Source: Dioscorea cayenensis subsp. rotundata
Lineage: Eukaryota > Streptophyta > Magnoliopsida > Dioscoreales > Dioscoreaceae
Reading direction: 5' to 3'
DNA length: 64,000 nucleotides
Assembly (NCBI RefSeq): GCF_009730915.1
Contig: NC_052489.1
Coordinates: 30,435,916-30,499,915, forward strand
The notes under the pieces were generated by a model. The model made no database searches and was not told where the DNA came from. It saw nothing but the letters and a program-made list of their open reading frames with translations. The translations under genes were made by a program, and so were the position numbers. Shown piece by piece: positions 12,101-24,203 of the stretch (within the stretch, counting starts at the first letter, position 1; every line of letters begins with the position of its first letter).

Positions 12101-15100
12101 GTTTATTATTTATTTGTTTATTTTTTTTTTTGAATTATTGGTGAAATTGAATCATGTAACAGGTTATGCGAGATGGGAATATAGTAGAAGCTGGAAATTA
12201 TGATGAATTAGCTGCTTCCGGACCAGAATTTATGGGTCTTGTTGCAGCTCATGAGAGTGCCATGGAGCTTGTAGAGCAGGGTGCAAAGCAAGACAATGAC
12301 CAAAACTCCGGGCCAGAGCAAGCTGCTAAGTCGAATCAGAAACAGTCAGCCGGCAACAATGCGCAGGAAGGATCAACGAAAACAGAGAAGGGAAGCTCGA
12401 AACTCATCAAGGACGAGGAACGCGAGACCGGCCGTGTCAGCTGGAGTGTCTACAAGACTTATGTGACTGAAGCTTGGGGATGGTGGGGAGTGATTGCAGT
12501 CTTGCTGGTTTCACTGGCATGGCAGGGCGCTAACATGTCATGTGACTACTGGTTGGCATATGAAACATCAGCTAAAAATGCGGCTTCCTTCAGTCCCTCT
12601 TTTTTCATTGAAGTATACGCAGGCTTAGGGGCTCTTGCTGTCATTCTAGCGATAGTTCGAGGTTTCCTTAATGCCTACCTGGGGCTCCAGACTGCTCAAT
12701 TATTTTTCGAACAGATCCTCAACTCTATACTGCATGCTCCAATGTCATTCTTTGATACTACACCTTCAGGAAGGATTCTAACACGGGTAATCCTCTTCTT
12801 GAAGCCTCTAGCTTTTAAGCATTTTGTTTCAATCAAGTGATTCAGCACTTATGCGAGTTCTTTTTTTCTGCTGTTTTTTTTTTAGGCATCATCAGACCAA
12901 ACCAACATCGACGTGTTCCTTCCCCTCTATATGGGAGCTACTGTTTCAATGTACATCACTGTGCTCACCATCATCGTTGTTACTAGCCAGGTTGCTTGGC
13001 AAACCTTCATAGCTGCTATTCCATTAACAGCACTGAACATTTGGTACAGGGTAAGCTCGCAGTTTAGCCCGCGGCTAATACAATACCTTTTGGTATAGCG
13101 AAGTCGAATTAATATGATCTGATCATGGTTTCTTTCAGGATTATTACCTTGCGACATCTCGGGAGCTAACTCGTCTTGATTCAATCACAAAAGCCCCCGT
13201 TATTCATCACTTTTCTGAGACAGTTCAGGGTGTGACCACAATTCGATGCTTCAAGAAGGAAGCTAGATTTTCCCAAGAAAATGTTAACAGAGTTAATTCA
13301 AGTTTGCGGATGGATTTCCACAACAATGCATGCAACGAATGGGTAGGATTCCGGTTAGAATTATTTGGTTGCATTGTCGTCTGCATTGCTGCTTTGCTCA
13401 TTGTCATGCTTCCTGCAGATATTATCAAACCAGGTACCTCTTCAGAAGCTGTTCTTTTTTTCTGCTTTCTATATAGTTCAATCAAGTATCACACTAGTAT
13501 AATGCATTTGTATACAATACTCACTCAGCAGCTTTTGGACGTAAAAATTAGCTGTAAGTTCAGAAATAGCCATTCAAGGATTCGTAGGCAATTGGCTGAT
13601 ACCTTATAATGCTTGCTCAACTATATATGACACAAGGATTGTTCCTGGTTTGCATGTGGTCAGTGGTAACTGACATGTGTTTCTTGCGATGCAGAGTATG
13701 TAGGCTTATCCCTGTCCTACGGCCTCAATTTGAATACTGCATTGTTTTGGGCTGTATGGACCAGTTGCTTCATTGAGAATAGGATGGTCTCGGTTGAAAG
13801 GATAAAGCAGTTCACCAAAATTCCTTCTGAATCAGCATGGGAGATCAAAGGAAACCTTCCTTCTCCAAATTGGCCCACACGAGGAGATATTAGTATTCAA
13901 GACTTGAAGGTGAGTTACTCTGGTGTTCTGCCAGGAACTACTCACTTGGGATGTAACTTCAGGTCTATTTGTGATGTGTCAGATTACCATTACCATTCTG
14001 GACTTCAACTGTATAACTTGGCTTGGCAATTTTTTCACAGGTTCGATACCGGCCGAATACTCCTTTGGTTCTCAAAGGCATCTCACTCAATATCCATGGT
14101 GGAGAGAAAATTGGAGTTGTTGGTCGAACAGGGAGTGGAAAAACAACACTGGTACAAGTTTTCTTTAGACTTGTTGAGCCTTGTGGTGGAAGGATTGTAA
14201 TTGATGGAATAGACATCTGCACATTGGGACTTCATGATCTCAGATCACGCTTTGGTATCATACCTCAAGAGCCTGTTCTCTTTGAAGGAACAGTGCGAAG
14301 CAACATCGATCCAATTGGAAAATATTCAGATGATGAGATATGGCAGGTATGAACCATTTAGTTTCTTTCGTCCATGTCTTTTAGCCTTCAAAACTTGATC
14401 AGTAGCTGATCAGCTTCCTCGAAATTACAAACACTAGATCACTCCAAGCTCTCAACCTGTATTTACTAGTACTGTGTTATCATTTCTGCTGTTTCATTGT
14501 TTTCCATTCACAATGCTGTAACTTCTTCATGCCTGCCATTGTGGTAAACAACATGTGTCCTTGCAGAGTCTTGAGCGTTGCCAACTTAAAGATGCAGTAA
14601 TTTCAAAACCCGAGAAGCTTGACGCATTAGGTACATCTCTCTTTCACACATACACGACAGGCACTTTCCTGCAAATTTATTGAAATGCTTGTTCGTAATT
14701 TGTGACCTTCCTTCTTTCCATAGTTGTTGACAATGGGGAGAACTGGAGTGTGGGACAGAGACAGCTTCTTTGCCTGGGCAGAGTAATGCTAAAGCGCAGC
14801 CGAATCTTGTTCCTGGATGAGGCAACTGCTTCAGTGGATTCTCAGACTGATGGAGTGATTCAAAAGATCATCCGTGAAGACTTTGCATCTTGCACCATTA
14901 TCAGCGTTGCTCACAGAATACCGACAGTCATGGACTGTGACCGAGTGTTGGTTGTAGATGCAGGTAAGCAGCAAACATCTTTTATGTCAAATTAAAATAT
15001 GTTCGAATTTGAAACTCAAGAGACACACTTTGCTTGTTTTACTCTGAGCAGGCTTGGCAAAAGAATTTGACAAACCAGCAAACCTGATTGAACGCCCGTC

Positions 15101-15152
15101 TCTCTTTGGTGCATTGGTTCAAGAGTACGCAAACCGCTCCAGTGAGCTGTAG
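9111..15152 (+). CDS. ABCC-type (MRP) transporter, ABCC4/ABCC14-like, copy 1
   Basis: Full-size ABC transporter of subfamily C, an ATP-driven membrane exporter of organic anions and conjugates. Eleven exons join in frame: 9111-11168, 11558-11878, 11990-12076, 12163-12786, 12886-13050, 13139-13433, 13695-13909, 14041-14346, 14567-14630, 14724-14963, 15052-15152. The product is 1491 residues, the usual length. An N-terminal TMD0 (about 30-200) precedes TMD1. NBD1 has Walker [10 protein letters not shown] (663-671), signature LSGGQ (753-757) and Walker B LLDD. TMD2 is followed by NBD2 with GRTGSGKTT (1283-1291), WSVGQ (1386-1390) and ILFLDE. The ATG at 9111 was chosen because [15 protein letters not shown] aligns with the start of the second copy; the open frame extends upstream only to a TTG. 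All catalytic motifs are intact. Closest remembered relatives are Arabidopsis ABCC4 and ABCC14; the substrate is unknown. Confidence 0.93.
11281..11318. repeat. TA microsatellite in ABCC copy 1 intron 1
   Basis: Two short TA runs flank CACACGTGCATACAT within the 389-base intron. They are absent from the corresponding place in the second copy. Only a marker-type repeat. Confidence 0.7.
11950..11980. repeat. GGT microsatellite in ABCC copy 1 intron 2
   Basis: A run of about nine GGT units lies just before the exon 3 acceptor. The second copy has only two or three GGT units at the same place (38,607-38,619), so the tract expanded after the duplication or shrank in the other copy. Confidence 0.8.
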
Positions 15153-15457
15153 ATAACAATGAAGAAAATGCGATGCTGACTCACTGATGACCTGGTGGTT
15201 GAATACCTTTGAGTTATTAAGAATTTTGCCAGTGAGTCGCAGAGTGATGATCATGAACATTTGGAGGCATAATCGTGAGGGAAACAAATAATGTTCATGT
15301 CATACTAAAGTCTATTTCTTTTCTACCAGAAAATTCTATGTTTGTGATCTGAACTTCAAAATAAGTTTACACAATTGTGTGGAACTCCAGATAATGATGT
15401 TTTTAAATTGGATGGTCGAAGGGCAAGAATAAGGGCCTTCCACTGTAAAATTAGTCC

Positions 15458-15463
15458 AATAAA
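15458..15463 (+). terminator. Poly(A) signal of ABCC copy 1
   Basis: AATAAA in the context TCCAATAAAATT, about 306 bases after the stop. The second ABCC copy has the same signal at 42,095-42,100. Conservation between the copies supports it as the 3'-end signal. Confidence 0.5.
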
Positions 15464-15628
15464 ATTAGAGTTTGCTTATTTTTTTTAACATTTATTCAAC
15501 TGCATGGCATCTCAATACAAGTAGCTTGATTTTACATACAACACAGAGAGTAACTTGCTATAATTACAAAACAGGGAAATTTGACCAGAAATAAAACAGA
15601 TAACCAGAGAGTTGGAAATGAAAGTGTA

Positions 15629-17762
15629 TCAAATACCCATTAGTGATCGGCATTGTGACTCCCAATGCTCCTTAGCCTGTTGTACCCGCTCAATTCTCTC
15701 AGTTCGAAGCCGTTTTTTCCAGTAATCAGGGCAGCTGTGAAAGATGCGCAACATTATTGTTTGTTGTTTAAGGGATACAAGAAGACATATATTCCTATAA
15801 ATTATGAACCTTTGGCTTAATAAAAAGCTCAGCTCATCAAGGTTTACAGCACCCTTGTGTACTCCTGACTGCATTTATAGAGGTTTATGTTATATTCAAA
15901 GAAAGTAAGGTTTGTAGATAATCTAAAATGGGTTCAATGAGAAATCTTGATCATTGAAAAGTTCAACCTTTTATGTCTGCCTTCATCTATGGACAGTCAT
16001 ATACAAAACAGATTCAGCAAATACAAAAAAATGGCAATTTACCCGTCGACATAGAGGGCACTGTGTTTTGGAGTCAGCAGTGTCGAGACCATCGATGATC
16101 GTGACCGACGCAGCAGAACAAAAGCAAATGTAGCAGAAGATATGGCCACATCTTAAAGCAACCGGATCAAATACAGTCTCCTGTGAACAAAATCAAATAC
16201 ATTGATCTTCATGGTGATGGTAGCATAGCATGATTCAACATCAAGTGATACGGTTTGATCAACGAAAACATTAATTAAGCTTGAACAATTCTGGATACTA
16301 AAACAATGATGAAAATTAACGTGAAGCAAAGGTTATTCAATTAATACATAAAGAAATGGTTCAGTTGATCAGGTTGAAATTTTATATGTTTGAAGAGAAT
16401 GAGTAAAATAGTTTATTCAATGAATAGATCAAGTGATAAGGTTTGATCAACGAAAACATTAAGCTTCAACAATTCCAGGTACTAAAACAATGGTGAAAAT
16501 CAACATGAAGCAAAGGCTATTCAATTAATACATAAAGAAATGGTCCAGTTGATCAGGTTGAAATTTTATATGTTTGAAGAGAATGAGTAAAACAGGTTTA
16601 TTCAATTAATAGATCAAGTGATAAGGTTTGATCCACAAAAACATTAATTAAGCTTGAGCGGTTCCAGGTATCACGATGATGAAAATTAACATGAAGCAAA
16701 GGCTATTGATTAATACATAAAGAATAGGTTCAGTTGATCAAATTGGGACTTTTTTATATCTTTGGAGAGAACTAGTAAAACAGTTTATTATAGAAATGGC
16801 ACAGAATGACACAACAATGAAATCAGCAAAATATGCAGAACAAGTAAGGTCAACATCAGGATTCACAAAGTCAGAAGAGGGATAACTAAAGAATTAGATA
16901 CCAGGAACTCACCAAACAAATGGAGCAAGAAAGATCAATTTGAAGATTTACACGGTCAAAAAGACCATAATTGAGCATCGGTTTCCCATCATCAATGGAG
17001 AGGGAGCAATCACCAAAAAACCAAGGTGCCTCAGTGCCATGGTTTGAAGCCCTTCGCCTCAAGTTAATATAGAAAGCCAATAACTCGCAAAGCCATGGCG
17101 ATTGAAGAATCTCAAGATACATACTCTGAACTTTTGATCTAAAGATCTCACCTTTATTACAGTTATGAATCTGCAAACAGGGAGTCAACGTTGTATAAAG
17201 TTCAGAATTTTCATTGGAGTATGAAATTGAAAAATAAGAAATAAAGGACCTTATCATATTTCTTCAAGATTTTCCTTATTGCAGCTGAATTGATAACAGC
17301 GTAGGTGATCAGTTTCTTGGCTTCTTGCATCATAGTTTCACGATTATTCAACAGCTTGCTGGCTCCAAACCAAAGAATACACTTAATGGAACATGAAGAT
17401 GAATGCAGTTCAAGCAAGGTCTTAGCTTTTTCATTGAAACAACAAACAACTGCTGAAATCTCTTTGAGAAGAGACGGGAAGAAGGTGGCATCACACACTA
17501 GATTGCATACAGGTCAAAATGAGTAATAGAAATGAAAGAAATCCATATGTGAATGATATAAAATTATATGGAATTTGAGAGAGAAAAAGAAGTTACCAGG
17601 ACAATGGAGAGGAAGTGAGGTGCTGGGGTTGTGTTGGTGGTGCTGTGAACGGGATTTGGTCCTGCAACTCTTGAGTAGCCTTTTGAGCTTCTTGAGAGGA
17701 ACTTCAGGGAGACCCCTGTTGCTTCCTTGCATGTACTCCTGATACCTTTTGCAGAACTTCAT
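15629..17762 (-). CDS. BAH1/NLA-like E3 ubiquitin ligase (SPX-RING)
   Basis: Six minus-strand exons join in frame (17762-17597, 17497-17250, 17170-16913, 16180-16043, 15868-15810, 15734-15629) to give 324 residues, close to Arabidopsis NLA/BAH1. The N-terminal SPX domain starts [11 protein letters not shown], with basic helices [12 protein letters not shown] and [11 protein letters not shown] that in SPX proteins bind inositol pyrophosphates. A C3HC4 RING runs from CSIC (220-223) through RCGHIFC to CPLC (265-268), and the conserved tail ends [19 protein letters not shown] ligases ubiquitinate plasma-membrane phosphate transporters and affect nitrogen-limitation and salicylate responses; that role here is inferred from family. 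It is convergent with ABCC copy 1, about 475 bases apart. No miR827 target-like sequence was seen in the near upstream region. Confidence 0.92.
16240..16795. repeat. Three tandem copies of a ~187-base unit in a BAH1-like intron
   Basis: The phrase ATCAAGTGATA recurs at 16240, 16428 and 16613, followed each time by the same order of phrases (AACATTAA.TTAAGCTT, ATGAAAATTAAC, AATACATAAAGAA, AGTTGATCA). The period is 185-188 bases. All lie in the intron between exons 3 and 4. The pseudogene at 45.1 kb retains only one degraded unit. Confidence 0.85.
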
Positions 17763-18563
17763 TTATTACACCCTTCTGATTCAACATTCAAGAGGAAAAC
17801 ACAAGGACCGTCTTCTGTGTAGAAACTTGCTTTTTGGAGATATAATCACAATGTATGTATGGACAAAACCCACTTGTCGCAATGCCGTTGGAGAAATAAA
17901 TAAATTAAATATAGTAATTCTTTTCAGTGATGGATAAATACATATTTTTTCTATTACCTATTTGGGCATAATAAAATTTTCGAAGGGTTGCCAGTTGCCT
18001 CAGATATTTAAAATCATTGACACTATTTTTATATTTTAATAATTCCATAATGATTACATACTTGAATCAATGTTTGCTTGGAACTTTAGAGATGAGAAGT
18101 CTATAAAACTGGAACACAGGCCATTGTCACACATGAAAGGAATCTTACTTTTAATATAGATCTGTATTTTAGCAAATGGCCGGGCCTGTTCTTGCTGAGT
18201 CGTCGAGATGCTCTCTTTCATCGACTTCATCTCTGCGCACCAATTCGCATATGAGATCACAATAAAGCTAGCCTTTTTACAGCTCTCACAAAAGATGCAA
18301 CAACCATCCATCTCACAAACAACAAAGCATAAGACATTGTGTCGCAAACTTGATAGATTTCTCATCAGAATAAAAACAGTAGAAACAACATGAATAAATA
18401 TTTTGCAGAATTATTTAAACTCAAAAGAGTCGGATAATAAAATCACAACCAAAATAAAACCAGACATGACAAATGGTTCTACGTCCCAATAGAGTAGAGC
18501 GGTAGTGCCCTATAGTAGAACTAAAACTACAAAGGCCAAGCGGGGCTCATGATATATCTCTTC
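17763..18563. other. Spacer between BAH1-like 5' end and TCTP 3' end
   Basis: Holds the promoter side of the BAH1-like gene and the 3' flank of TCTP, both on the minus strand. A 104-codon minus-strand ORF (18365-18054) has no recognised domain. Part of it (about 18,060-18,290) is similar to 46,110-46,310 in the second unit, where the frame is not kept, so it is more likely conserved flank than a gene. Confidence 0.5.
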
Positions 18564-20545
18564 TTAGCATTTGACTTCCTTCAAGGCATATGCGAAGTAG
18601 ATGAATGTTGGATTGGTAGCACCCTCCTTATAGTATGCAAAGACCATGCTTCCCTCATCGTGCATGCTTTCACCCACAAAACTGAAGCGATGGTAGATTG
18701 ATTAGATTTCCAAAAACCACATCTACAATGCAAAGATAATGTTATAGATCACACTTACAATTGAAGGTCTTTGAGCTTTCCAAGCAGATGCTTGGTGGCT
18801 CCCTCAATGTGCTTTTTGAACGCCTCTTGTTTCTCTGCTTCAAGCTTAGGTGTCAATAATTTGATAAATCGCTTCACGTAAGTGACGAACTGTTTCTTAT
18901 CAAAAGCAGGTTGCTCCTGACAAATATAATATCAGTGTCATCTGTTATGATTCTGATCTGTATGTGACTTGAGAAGAGTTTGGAATTAAATCAAATCATA
19001 GAAAGACCAACCACCTGAAGCCTAAATGTATCAACGATATCAACAACCTTGGCTGCCTGATCATCAACACCCTCATCTTCTTCACCACCTTCAGCAGATG
19101 GATTTGCACCAATGTTGACTTCAACAGCACCTTGCACTACCCACTACAAAACAAATTGAAGTACCATCAACCACAGGGCCTATGCCACAATATTGTGCTG
19201 TAAATGTAAAGATGTGCTGCATTACAAGGCAAAATTACATGACATGCAAAAGTTACACATGCACCAAGACTTATGCTGTGATCAAACACTGCATATATTC
19301 CATTGTCAATTACATCTCTCAGGAATAAGATATCTATAGAAAATACCCTAATTGAGGCAGCTAATAAGAGATAACGTGGAAGCATGAAAAACTGACCTTG
19401 CCCTCCACTTCCCAGAGCATCCCATTTTCAATTTCAGTGTATGGGAATGAATCAGACAAAAGCTCATCTCCTGATTTTTGTGAATAAAAAGCAAAGTTAA
19501 GCAGAAGGATCAAACAACCAAATTCCATCTAGAAGATTAAAACATGATATTTTTCATTGATTGGTATATCTCTAAAACACAAAGCAAGTCAAAAAAATTA
19601 TCAACAACTCAGAAACACACAAATTATAGAGGAAAAAAAAACACAACAGAAAAGGCTCAGAGGACAAGATTCCCAGTGCAGAGTTATATTTAACAAAGAA
19701 GAAAAGCCTTATTCAGAATAAATTTCTTTATTCCATCACAAGCAGAACGAGGTTCAATCATTTGAAAGTGTATTATCTCTGAAAGTGTGCTGGTATAGGA
19801 AAGTGAGTGTGAGTCCAAAGGAAAAACACAAACAAGTAGATGGTATTGTTCCAGTTATCAGACATTCATTGCAATGTCTTGCTCTCTTGCAGGTGGGCTG
19901 TACCTGTTATAGGTTATGTTTCATCCTTCACAATCAGCAAATACAGAATCATATTATAACTGGAAGATTGTAGCCAGATGATAAGCTGTTAGGGACTTGT
20001 TCATCCCAGGGGCACAGAGCTACGCCAAAGGGGCAACGTGAAGTCCCAACTAGTACTTTGAGTGGTCACCAAACTAACCATGAAGATGAATTACAAGGTA
20101 AAAAAAATAGACACTGGTTCTAATTTTCAAAATCACGCACGTCATAAGAATTTCAGCAGGTGAACACAATAAAACTGAAAGCAAAGAAATCGCTGGTCCA
20201 GATCCATAACTCAACAAACATCAAGAACCACAGTTTCAGATTTCAGATCACAAAACAAACAGTATAAAAAACATCGCATATGATTCAACTAGTTTCATAA
20301 TTCATCTACATCACCTCTAACAAGATCAGAACCTTACAAGCAACTATATATAAAAGGAAACAGATCAAAGATCAGCAAATAGAAAAGGTAATTCAGCCAT
20401 GGATCAACAAGAAGTAAGAGCAACAAGAATCACAACAACAAAAAAACAACGAAAAACCATAGATTGAACTCAAATCCAGAGAGGAAAGCAAAAAAACCAA
20501 CAGATCTGATCGATTACCTGTGAGGAGATCCTGATAAACCAACAT
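18564..20545 (-). CDS. TCTP: Translationally controlled tumour protein homologue (TCTP)
   Basis: Five minus-strand exons (20545-20518, 19470-19397, 19143-19015, 18916-18759, 18681-18564) join to 168 residues, exactly the usual plant TCTP length. It starts [20 protein letters not shown], has the TCTP signature [10 protein letters not shown] from residue 45, and ends [15 protein letters not shown] is a cytosolic protein linked to growth control, TOR-related signalling and cell-cycle progression, and is usually one of the most abundant plant mRNAs. The leader carries a telo box and pyrimidine-rich stretches. The gene has no counterpart in the second duplicated unit. Confidence 0.95.
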
Positions 20546-20561
20546 ATTGCCTCCGATGAGC

Positions 20562-20579
20562 AAACCCTAACCCTAAACC
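20562..20579 (-). promoter_or_regulatory. Telo box in the TCTP leader
   Basis: AAACCCTAACCCTAAACC lies 17 bases upstream of the TCTP start codon. The AAACCCTAA telo box is a known element of plant genes for translation components. Upstream of it on the minus strand is a pyrimidine-rich stretch (about 20,585-20,630) of the kind seen in such leaders. A similar element precedes eL22 at 55,076. Confidence 0.7.
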
Positions 20580-20653
20580 TAATCGAAGGAACCGAGAAAC
20601 AAGAGCAAAGAGGCGAGGGAGGCGAGAGAATCACTCTCGATGGCGGACAAGGT

Positions 20654-20663
20654 CTATTTATAG
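20654..20663 (-). promoter_or_regulatory. TATA box of TCTP
   Basis: CTATAAATAG on the minus strand, about 109 bases upstream of the ATG. It leaves room for a leader of about 75-80 bases that includes the telo box and the pyrimidine tract. Confidence 0.65.
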
Positions 20664-20699
20664 GCGAGCATTGGAGAGCCCTTATCGCCGCCGAAGTAG

Positions 20700-22434
20700 C
20701 GAACTCTTAAAACTCCTTTATAACCGTCCGATCAGAAGATTCTCACGGGATAAACTCAATGGACGGTCGTGATCCTGTTCTAGATAAACTCATTTAAATT
20801 ACATAGGAGATTTATCTTGATCCGCGTGACAGGTTATGCGAGGGATTTTTGCTTATTAGTTCTCTAAATATTTTTTAATTATTAAACGGTAGTACTTTAT
20901 AAGGTCAGATAAGACTTAATGGGGAATAAAGTGAATCAATATTCTCAGCCTTTTTATGACCTCTTGCACCAATTGAGATGCTTATGCACCAACTTAAGAT
21001 CAAGATCTAAAAATTAGATCTCAAATTTTAATAGTGAAAAAGCTTTCCTTTTTTTTCTTTTAGTTTTTAAATTTAAATTTATTTTGGTCAAATAAATATG
21101 TTTATGAAATCTTTAAATGAATAGGATGCTTAAATATCATTGGATTAGTATAAACACATGCTTAGATAATAACATATGATTAATATCATTTAAATTTAAA
21201 TAATGATTGCACCCAACCATGATTCATAATTCATCTCCCCCAGCCATGATCAGATCTATTTCCCAGTCAATTGGGCATGACAAGTTGTCTCCTTCTAAAC
21301 AGCGTACACACTTTTCCTTTCATATCTACCGACCAATCAGCCTCGGGATACGTATCATTCTCAGGTAAAAACTCAAAATTAAAATAATCTTAGTTTAAAT
21401 ATTTTAAATTTTTTATTATCCATGACAATTATTTGTTACAATGATAAATGTAATACATGATGTAAAAAAAGAAAAACATATTCAGTGCCATGCTCTTTTT
21501 ATTCCAGTAGTAATATTTACTGAGGCTGAAATAGAGTTGACCTTTGCTATATTCAAGCTTGGTTTTGTTATTTTTTAACCGAGTCCAAAGTTCAAATTAA
21601 AGCTTTTTTGAGGTTCATTTGTCACTTTGGCTCAGTTTATTGGGAAAAATATAGAGTTTGAGCTAAACTCGATTAAATGCATTACAAACATCTACATTGA
21701 TTTAACTAACATAATACGGCTGCAATATTGATAAAGGGTTAAATTGGGTTAAATTGTTTTGGTAACTAATATGCTATAGTACGAGTTGATTATGAACCTT
21801 AGCAAGCTATGTTTGAGCGCGTTCAAACTTAATTAGTTTATTTTATGAACTCATAAATTAAGTTTGAGAATAACTTGTTTAACTTAATAACCAAGCCCAG
21901 TCAAGTAGAGCCTTTGACGAGTGACGAGTGACAAGACAAGCTTTCAGAGTTTTTAATGAACACATTGATTCATTTACCACCGTATTATTTACTTATTTAT
22001 TTATTTTTGATGAAACTTGGACAAGCTACCTGTTAGAAGTTAGAACATGCACAAATACCAAAGTTTAATTATCCAATCCAAGTGTCCTCAACTTAAGATG
22101 AGAGGCTTGGATTAGAAGGCTACACTCACAAATGATAACTCATTATAATTGTTCCTTCCATCAAGTTTGGAACTCAAGAATTTTGAATATCTCACTTTTG
22201 ATTTTCATAATGGTCCCAAGGTACTACTAGGGTTTACAACCTCTGGCTATTTATTTTATTTTTAATAAAAATATGAATTAATACATGTTGTACACTGATA
22301 TATATATATATAGTGTTAACGTCTGATCTACTAACATAAGGTCTCATATATAGGTTAATTTGTTATGTTGAAGATGAAGGTTTGAACCTTAGTTCACATA
22401 GGTGAAGGTCACAAATATTGTAATAAATGTTGTA
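20700..22434. other. AT-rich intergenic region
   Basis: No gene or clear repeat boundary seen. The stretch at about 21,530-21,920 has phrases such as GAGCTAAACTCGATTAAA that look like old repeat DNA, but no terminal repeats or target duplications were found. A short TTTA run lies near 21,990. Confidence 0.5.
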
Positions 22435-22442
22435 TGTGTTCA

Positions 22443-23597
22443 CATGGACGGAACCAATGGGGGCTAGTATGGGCTTCAGCCCTCCTCGGCACCGGAGATA
22501 TTCTTTGCTTGACTGGAAAACACATAATCAGCCCCCCTTCGGCCCGGCCAGCCGCCCTTCCTCCGGACCTCCGCAACTCCAGCCCGGGACCCTCGTAGTT
22601 GGCCGCCCCCCTCTCTCCCTCATACTTCTCTCTCTCCCGAGCCCCCAGCGACCCCTTTCACCTTTTTTTCTATATATATATTCATAGATTTTTTTAATTT
22701 TTATTTTTTTTTAAAATCTCTCTATCTTTAATTCTTCATAGATTTTTTTTGTATTTCTAAATATCTCTCTTCATCACTATATCTTCATAGATTTTTTTTA
22801 TTTTTTAAAATAATTTTTTAGGTTTTTATTTTTATTTAAAAATAAATCATTTTTTTTACAAATTAATAGCTATAGTCTAAAATATAATAATATTTTTAAA
22901 AAATATTAACAAAAATTATTATTTAATCTATGGATATGTTATAAATTACTTTAAAAACCCAATTAATTTATATAATATATAAAATTATATTATTAATAGA
23001 TTTTTTTAAAAATTATTGTTTGACACTTAATTTTTATAAACTAAAATATAAATTAATATTTAAATAAATTTAAAATTTTATAAAAAATTTATTAATTGAA
23101 TTTATGGGTGAATTAAATAGAACATGAATGATAAAGTTCATTATTATAAATATGTCTACAATGTGTTAGATTTAATGCCTTAATGAGTTAAAATATTGAA
23201 AATATCAAATATCAAATATTAACATGTATCATAAATTCATAATGTATATATGTATAACTAAATAATGTTTAGTGTTAAATCTATATAACAAAATGCATGA
23301 TTGCCTATATTGAGAAAGAGGTTTTTGCAACTATTGACAATGAGGCGATTCTACAATATTTTTAAAAATGCAAACTTATTGTATTCAGTTACCTCCTCTG
23401 AGTAGCATGTGTCACAGAGATGACAGTTCTAGCTCAAGCGTGAGTAGATAAATGTTTTATGTGTTTTGTAATTGATTTAATTAAATGTCACAATATCATA
23501 CTATTTTGTATCGAATACAATTGTTATGTTGACTTAAATAGTTTTTTTGACATTTTACCCTCAGCCCCCCTATAAATAAGTCCTGATTTCATCCATG
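22443..23597. mobile_element. Non-autonomous hAT-type DNA transposon with 8-bp target duplication
   Basis: The 1155-base segment is flanked by perfect 8-base direct repeats TGTGTTCA (22435-22442 and 23598-23605). Its ends are imperfect inverted repeats: CATGGACGGAACCA at the left against CATGGATGAAATCA at the right, 11 of 14 matching. The left end (GACGGAACCAATGGGGGCTAG) resembles the GGCGGAxCCAggatttggggct ends of plant hAT elements. The inside is GC-rich at the left and AT-rich for the rest, with no transposase. Confidence 0.75.
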
Positions 23598-23605
23598 TGT
23601 GTTCA

Positions 23606-24203
23606 TCTTTGACACGTGACTTGTCCACATTTGTTAAAAAAAATTATAAATATAATAAAAAAAAATTGACATGTAAAGTATATGAATATATTTTTAATAA
23701 TTAATATTGATAATTGAGCCCCAAAGCACAAATAAATATTTAATGTAAAGATATAACAATTTACCAGGTATATTTAACATGAGCAATAATAAGAGGATAT
23801 ATTTGTTATTTCGGATTTTTCCAGGGGTACGTATGTCGAAATCTCAGACATTATTTTAAATTTACAAGCTTATCGGATGCGGATTATGAGTCTATGAATC
23901 CGACCCGCTACAAGAGCAAGAGCCAACACCTTCCCCGTTTACCAGTCTCCTTTTAAATCCGCTACTCGTCCTTTAACAGCGAACAGCGTGATAGATCGAA
24001 TTGCATCCGTCCATCTGTCAGTGGGCTCCATTCTTACATTCCAATTGCTTTCGTGGGGCCCGCGGCAGCCCCGATTTCATCTCTCTTCTCTTCCAACCAG
24101 ACTTCGTCGTTGCGCTTTCTCCTCCATCGCCTCCTCCCCCGATCTCGTCGTCTCTCGTCGGAGATCTCTCGCCGTGCCGCCGCCGAGATAAACCGGAGGC
24201 TCC
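23606..24203. other. Upstream region of the auxilin-like gene
   Basis: AT-rich at first, becoming mixed and GC-rich from about 23,900. This is the likely promoter and leader of the gene starting at 24204. No specific box is claimed. Confidence 0.5.

Noticed and set aside
16240-16795. CRISPR-like array
   Set aside because: Units are 187 bases with no spacers, inside a plant intron; a plain tandem repeat.
20562-20579. Interstitial telomere repeat (also 55,076-55,090)
   Set aside because: Only two units each and placed in gene leaders, so they are telo-box promoter elements, not telomeric DNA.
22427-22687. 86-codon plus-strand Pro/Ser-rich ORF
   Set aside because: Crosses the left target duplication and end of the hAT-type element; not conserved protein sequence.
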